10,141 nt of DNA from JBCDIQ01 sp039024295 (lineage in GTDB: Bacteria > Bacteroidota > Bacteroidia > J057). Below are positions 6,647 to 10,141 of the stretch, piece by piece. Where the stretch lies: NCBI GenBank assembly GCA_039024295.1, contig JBCDIQ010000208.1, positions 1 to 10,141 of the forward strand, written 5' to 3'. The translations under genes were made by a program, and so were the position numbers. Each line of letters begins with the position of its first letter. Positions within the stretch are counted from its first letter, which is position 1. The notes under the pieces were generated by a model. The model was not told the origin of the DNA. It saw only the letters and a program-made list of their open reading frames with translations, and ran no database searches.

Positions 6647-7798
6647 ATGGAACAGCATTTCACTAACCTCTTTCAAAAAAAACCGACCATTCTGAGTACC
6701 TCTCCCGGGCGAATCAACCTGATTGGGGAGCATACGGATTACAACGATGGCTTTGTGCTGCCTGGGGCAATAGACAAAAAGGTCACCTTTTTATTGGCTG
6801 CAAATCAATCAATGACCTGCCGGGTGTATGCAGTTAATGCCGATGAGGTCATGGAGTTTTCATTAGCAGATATGAGCAGTCGGAAGGATTGGCGGTGGCA
6901 GAATTATGTCATCGGGGTAGTTGCAGAACTACAGGCTGCCGGAGCGGCGCTTCAGGGCTTTGATGCGACGTTTGAGGGGGATGTTCCCCTTGGCGCAGGA
7001 CTGTCCTCGTCTGCCGCATTGGAATGTGCTTTGGCTGCTGGCCTTGATGCGCTGTTTGGGCTAGGCCTCTCAGGGACGGAAATTGCTCGAATTTCCCAGC
7101 TGGCAGAACATAATTTTGCCGGGGTGGCATGCGGCATCATGGACCAGTTTGCAAGTGTAATGGGAAAGGAGCAGCAGGTGTTCCGGTTGGACTGCCGCAG
7201 CCTCGAGTACCACTATTTTCCGATGGATTTAGGGGACTATCAATTGGTTTTGCTCAATTCCTGCGTTTCGCATGCACTTGCTGATTCAGCCTACAATGAC
7301 CGGAGAAATGAATGTGAAATGGGCGTAGAGCTCCTAAAGCAGTTCGATCCTAAAATTCGCAAACTTCGGGACGTCAGCATGGAAATGTTAGAGGCCCACC
7401 GGGATGCTTTGCCTGAAATCGTCTACAGAAGATGCAAGCATGTGGTACAAGAGAACGAGCGTGTGCTGGCGGCCTGTGATGCCTTGGCTGCCCAGGATGT
7501 CGTGGCCTTGGGAGAACTGCTGTACCAGTCCCATGACAGTCTTTCGGGCTTGTACGAAGTAAGTTGTGAAGAGCTGGATTTTCTGGTGGATGTTACCCGT
7601 GCCAAAGACTTTGTCCTTGGAGCCAGGATGATGGGGGGCGGATTTGGGGGATGTACGCTGAATCTGATAAAGAGCCAAGAGGTGGCTATGTTCCTCCCTG
7701 AAATCACTCAGGCGTATCAGCAGGAAATGGGCATCACCCTACAAGTGTATCCCGTTTCACTTGGGGAAGGTTCGACCGCAATTCCGATACAAAATTAA
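6647..7798 (+). CDS. galK: Galactokinase
   Basis: Phosphorylates galactose with ATP to alpha-galactose-1-phosphate, the first committed Leloir step, in the cytoplasm. The 383-residue length is normal for bacterial GalK. The galactokinase signature G-R-I-N-L-I-G-E-H-T-D-Y is at residues 21-32, giving the family's catalytic Arg22 and substrate-site Glu28 and Asp31. The GHMP-kinase ATP loop P-L-G-A-G-L-S-S-S-A-A follows. Catalytic Asp166 lies in G-I-M-D-Q-F, and the C-terminal GHMP motif reads G-G-G-F-G-G-C. The ATG at 6647 gives the expected N-terminus. An ATG at 6630 is out of frame, and no clear Shine-Dalgarno is seen. The gene lies 51 bases after lacZ and 7 bases before the DUF4301 gene, so all three are probably cotranscribed. 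No galT, galE or galM is in the window. Confidence 0.96.
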   Translation: MEQHFTNLFQKKPTILSTSPGRINLIGEHTDYNDGFVLPGAIDKKVTFLLAANQSMTCRVYAVNADEVMEFSLADMSSRKDWRWQNYVIGVVAELQAAGAALQGFDATFEGDVPLGAGLSSSAALECALAAGLDALFGLGLSGTEIARISQLAEHNFAGVACGIMDQFASVMGKEQQVFRLDCRSLEYHYFPMDLGDYQLVLLNSCVSHALADSAYNDRRNECEMGVELLKQFDPKIRKLRDVSMEMLEAHRDALPEIVYRRCKHVVQENERVLAACDALAAQDVVALGELLYQSHDSLSGLYEVSCEELDFLVDVTRAKDFVLGARMMGGGFGGCTLNLIKSQEVAMFLPEITQAYQQEMGITLQVYPVSLGEGSTAIPIQN

Positions 7799-7805
7799 GC
7801 CCCTC

Positions 7806-9407
7806 ATGCATCAAGTAGAAGACTTGCCTTTCCTGTCGGCACAAGATGTGCTCCAGCTTCAAACCCACGGAGTGAAACTTGAACAGGTCAAAGAGCAGAT
7901 CAGCCATTTCGTTTCGGGATTTCCTGCCCTCAAGCTGGTCCGACCCGTAGGGTATGGCGACGGAGTAATAAAATTATCCGAGGAAACAGCATCTACCTAT
8001 TTTCAGCAGTTTGAACAAGCAGCTGAGAGAATGAACATTTGCAAGTTCGTGCCTGCTTCAGGTGCAGCCAGCAGGATGTTTCGGCTCCTATTCACCTATC
8101 TGGAAGCCAATAGGAGAGGGGAGAAGCTACAACAAGCGCAAGTGGACCGCTTTTTTGCAAACCTTCATCAGTTTGCCTTCTATGCCCCACTGAAAAACGC
8201 ACTAGCAGAGAACGGCCTGGATTTGGATAAACTCCTGGAAAAGGAAGATTTCCTCCCTGTCCTGGAGTGCCTGCTCGGTGAAGCGGGCCTCAACTTTGGC
8301 CAACTTCCCAAAGCCTTGATCCCATTTCACCGCTACCCCGATCACTGCCGAACTGCAGTTGAAGAGCATTTGGTGGAGGGAGCCTTGTACGGTTGCTCTC
8401 GTGGCAACCATGTTCATGTCCATTTCACGGTTTCCAAGCACCATTTGGCAAGGATAAAAGAGCATGTCGAAAACGCTTTATCGGACTTAGAAGAAAAATT
8501 TGAATGTAAATTTCACCCTGATTTTTCCATTCAGCTGCCCAGTACAGATACCATTGCCGTAGACCTTGAGAATAAGCCTTTTCGGGATGAAGAGGGGAGA
8601 CTGGTCTTGCGTCCAGGAGGACATGGGGCATTATTGGAAAACCTGAATCAGGTTCAAGCGGACCTCATTTTTATCAAGAACGTGGACAATGTCGTTCCTG
8701 AACACCTGAGTGCACCTACTGTTTTTTGGAAAAAGGTCATCGGAGGGGTATTGATCACCGTCCAGAAGCAAGTATTCGAATGGCTCCAAAGGATGGAATC
8801 ATGGAAGACTTGGCCCACCGAAGAAAACGAATCCCAGGCAGTCGACTTTATCCAATCCAGCCTGAACATAGCCCTTTCATCCGACTATGCTGCAAGAAGT
8901 CCAAAGGTTCGGGTTGACATGATCCGAGATCTGCTAAACCGCCCCCTTCGGGTACTGGGCATCATCAGGACAGATGAACCCACAGGGGGTGGGCCTTTTT
9001 GGGTAGCGCATCCTAATGGATCCCAATCATTGCAAATTGTTGAAACCGCTCAGATCAATTTGAAGGACCCTGCGCAGAAATCTGTCGTTTCAGCATCATA
9101 CTTTGCCAATATCACCGACCTCGTGTGCGGCATCAGGAACTACCGAGGCGAAAAGTTCGACCTCCTGCAATACCGTGACAAGGAAGCAGGGTTCATCGCT
9201 GAAAAGTCATTGAATGGTCGACCGCTGAAGGCATTGGAACACCCAGGATTATGGAACGGTGCCATGGCTTATTGGAATACTATTCTGGTGGAAGTTCCTC
9301 AGGAGACGTTTAATCCGGTGAAGTCGGTCATGGATTTGTTGGAGGAGGGGCACATTTGGGGGAGGGATAGAGCGAATTTGTTGAAAATTCGATTTTTTCA
9401 AGGATAA
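7806..9407 (+). CDS. DUF4301 family protein, predicted UDPGP-like sugar-phosphate nucleotidyltransferase
   Basis: A soluble protein of 533 residues without signal peptide or membrane segments. I recognise it as DUF4301, for which I know no assigned function. Its motifs run in the order seen in GT-A/UDPGP nucleotidyltransferases. F-V-P-A-S-G-A-A-S-R-M-F (81-92) resembles the nucleotide-binding loop, and L-P-K-A-L-I-P-F (167-174) resembles the P-K-x-L-x-P segment. L-R-P-G-G-H-G-A-L-L-E-N-L (268-280) resembles the G-H-G/G-N-G motif of UDP-sugar pyrophosphorylases. F-I-K-N-V-D-N (289-295) is placed like their N-x-D-N metal/sugar-site strand. V-L-G-I-I-R (383-388), then a Q-I-V-E-T-A-Q-I strand, resembles the following sheet of UAP1-type enzymes. 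An upstream in-frame ATG at 7761 would overlap galK. I prefer 7806 because it begins where family-like sequence starts and lies 7 bases after the galK stop. Context suggests galactose-1-phosphate as a substrate. Family call is good; function is inference. Confidence 0.8.
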   Translation: MHQVEDLPFLSAQDVLQLQTHGVKLEQVKEQISHFVSGFPALKLVRPVGYGDGVIKLSEETASTYFQQFEQAAERMNICKFVPASGAASRMFRLLFTYLEANRRGEKLQQAQVDRFFANLHQFAFYAPLKNALAENGLDLDKLLEKEDFLPVLECLLGEAGLNFGQLPKALIPFHRYPDHCRTAVEEHLVEGALYGCSRGNHVHVHFTVSKHHLARIKEHVENALSDLEEKFECKFHPDFSIQLPSTDTIAVDLENKPFRDEEGRLVLRPGGHGALLENLNQVQADLIFIKNVDNVVPEHLSAPTVFWKKVIGGVLITVQKQVFEWLQRMESWKTWPTEENESQAVDFIQSSLNIALSSDYAARSPKVRVDMIRDLLNRPLRVLGIIRTDEPTGGGPFWVAHPNGSQSLQIVETAQINLKDPAQKSVVSASYFANITDLVCGIRNYRGEKFDLLQYRDKEAGFIAEKSLNGRPLKALEHPGLWNGAMAYWNTILVEVPQETFNPVKSVMDLLEEGHIWGRDRANLLKIRFFQG

Positions 9408-9445
9408 TAAATCAGGCAGGCAGTGGCTCATTATATTGGTTCCTT

Positions 9446-9459
9446 GCATATGTTTATGC
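9446..9459. terminator. Small hairpin between convergent genes, weak terminator candidate
   Basis: GCATA-TGTT-TATGC is a perfect 5-base stem in the 63-base gap between the DUF4301 gene and the convergent gene to its right. The flanks are AT-rich but there is no strong T-run on either strand. It could serve both genes as a weak bidirectional terminator. Confidence 0.25.
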
Positions 9460-9470
9460 TATAAGCAAAA

Positions 9471-10136
9471 TTAATTCAGGAGTGTACCAATATCCTCTTT
9501 GGGTAAAACCTTGGTGAAGGTTGGACAGAAAATGAATTTTTTTTGGGGAGTTCTTGTAAATAAAAGAAGCTGAAACTTCTGAGGAAACCCGTATAAATCG
9601 ATAATGGTAAAAACATCTAATTCGATGGCGGAATACCAAGTATTCTGAGTACCCAAAATAGACATTAATTTAGGATAACTTGGCTCGAAAGGCGTGGTTC
9701 CTAAAGAAGGAAGGTCAGCATTTATTTCTACATAATCACCTCGCCAAAGGTCTGGAGTAACGTGACGTAGAACTTCTACTTCCAAAATGTCACCACTTAG
9801 ATATTGGATTTTATATTTCTGGAGAGTCTTAAATTGGCCGGAAGGAGTCGTCCCAGAATATTTCAAGGTGATTAATTTCTCCCATTCTTCAGCACTTCTA
9901 GCTAAATTGTCTATTTCATTTTCAAATACTACTACATCAGGAATATAATGAGCAAAAAATGGAAATTTATTTTTTATTGAACTAATATCTTTTTTGATGA
10001 TTTGGTTTCTCAGGCTCAAGTATTCAATCTCATCTAACTTAAAACCATTCCATGATAACCCAAAGTGATCTAATCCCGGACCGCCCGTAACTAAATATCT
10101 ATTAAGCATTTCAAGTGGTGAACAAATACTAATCAT
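9471..10136 (-). CDS. Hypothetical protein, AT-rich, start uncertain at the window edge
   Basis: I do not recognise this protein. The frame encodes 221 residues with no signal peptide, no obvious membrane segment and no repeat. It is rich in aromatic and charged residues, for example W-N-G-F-K-L-D-E-I-E-Y near the start, E-E-W-E-K-L-I in the middle, and a mixed, beta-like C-terminal half with F-Q-L-L-L-F. The first ATG is only 5 bases from the right edge and the frame is open to the edge, so the true start may lie outside and the protein may be longer. Base composition differs sharply from the metabolic genes: the 60-base blocks beginning at 9541 and 9961 have 37% and 27% G+C by my count, while galK is near 50%. 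It converges on the DUF4301 gene. The composition suggests acquired accessory DNA, but its role is unknown. Confidence 0.65.
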   Translation of the reverse strand: MISICSPLEMLNRYLVTGGPGLDHFGLSWNGFKLDEIEYLSLRNQIIKKDISSIKNKFPFFAHYIPDVVVFENEIDNLARSAEEWEKLITLKYSGTTPSGQFKTLQKYKIQYLSGDILEVEVLRHVTPDLWRGDYVEINADLPSLGTTPFEPSYPKLMSILGTQNTWYSAIELDVFTIIDLYGFPQKFQLLLFTRTPQKKFIFCPTFTKVLPKEDIGTLLN

Positions 10137-10141
10137 TTTTC

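Noticed and set aside
7761..7805. An upstream ATG extending the DUF4301 protein by 15 residues into galK
   Set aside because: The added residues are the out-of-frame 3' end of galK. The ATG at 7806 begins directly at family-like sequence.

Overview
The window looks like chromosomal DNA from a member of the Bacteroidota, most likely a Cyclobacteriaceae/Cytophagales-type bacterium. The grounds are a DUF4301 protein (a family I know mainly from Bacteroidota), start codons without a clear Shine-Dalgarno sequence, a lipoprotein-type LacZ, and a C-terminal fragment of a typical Bacteroidota XRE regulator. This placement rests on remembered family distribution, not on a database search.

Layout. Positions 1-1232 carry no intact gene. 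They hold an AT-rich stretch with four spaced GATCAG words, a 5'-truncated XRE-type regulator on the minus strand (281-622), and about 600 bases of non-coding or decayed sequence leading to the first real gene. Positions 1233-9407 hold four intact genes, all on the plus strand: a vSGLT-like sodium/sugar symporter (1233-2912), a large lipoprotein beta-galactosidase of family GH2 (3428-6595), galactokinase (6647-7798), and a DUF4301 protein (7806-9407). A strong intrinsic terminator (2979-3019) and a 400-base gap with a REP-like double-hairpin element (3136-3260) separate the transporter from the other three. Those three are tightly spaced (51 and 7 bases) and read as one transcription unit. From 9471 to the right edge a convergent, AT-rich gene of unknown function runs on the minus strand.

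How the genes work together. The set reads as a lactose/beta-galactoside module: the LacZ lipoprotein releases galactose outside the inner membrane, the Na+-coupled symporter imports it, and GalK phosphorylates it to galactose-1-phosphate. The classical next enzyme, GalT, is absent from the window, as are GalE and GalM. The gene directly behind galK instead encodes the DUF4301 protein. Its motifs, in order, resemble UDPGP-type sugar-1-phosphate nucleotidyltransferases: a P-A-S-G-x-x-S-R-M loop, L-P-K-A-L-I-P, P-G-G-H-G-A-L, and N-V-D-N. The most interesting hypothesis here is that it converts galactose-1-phosphate (or a related sugar phosphate) to a nucleotide sugar, in place of or beside GalT.
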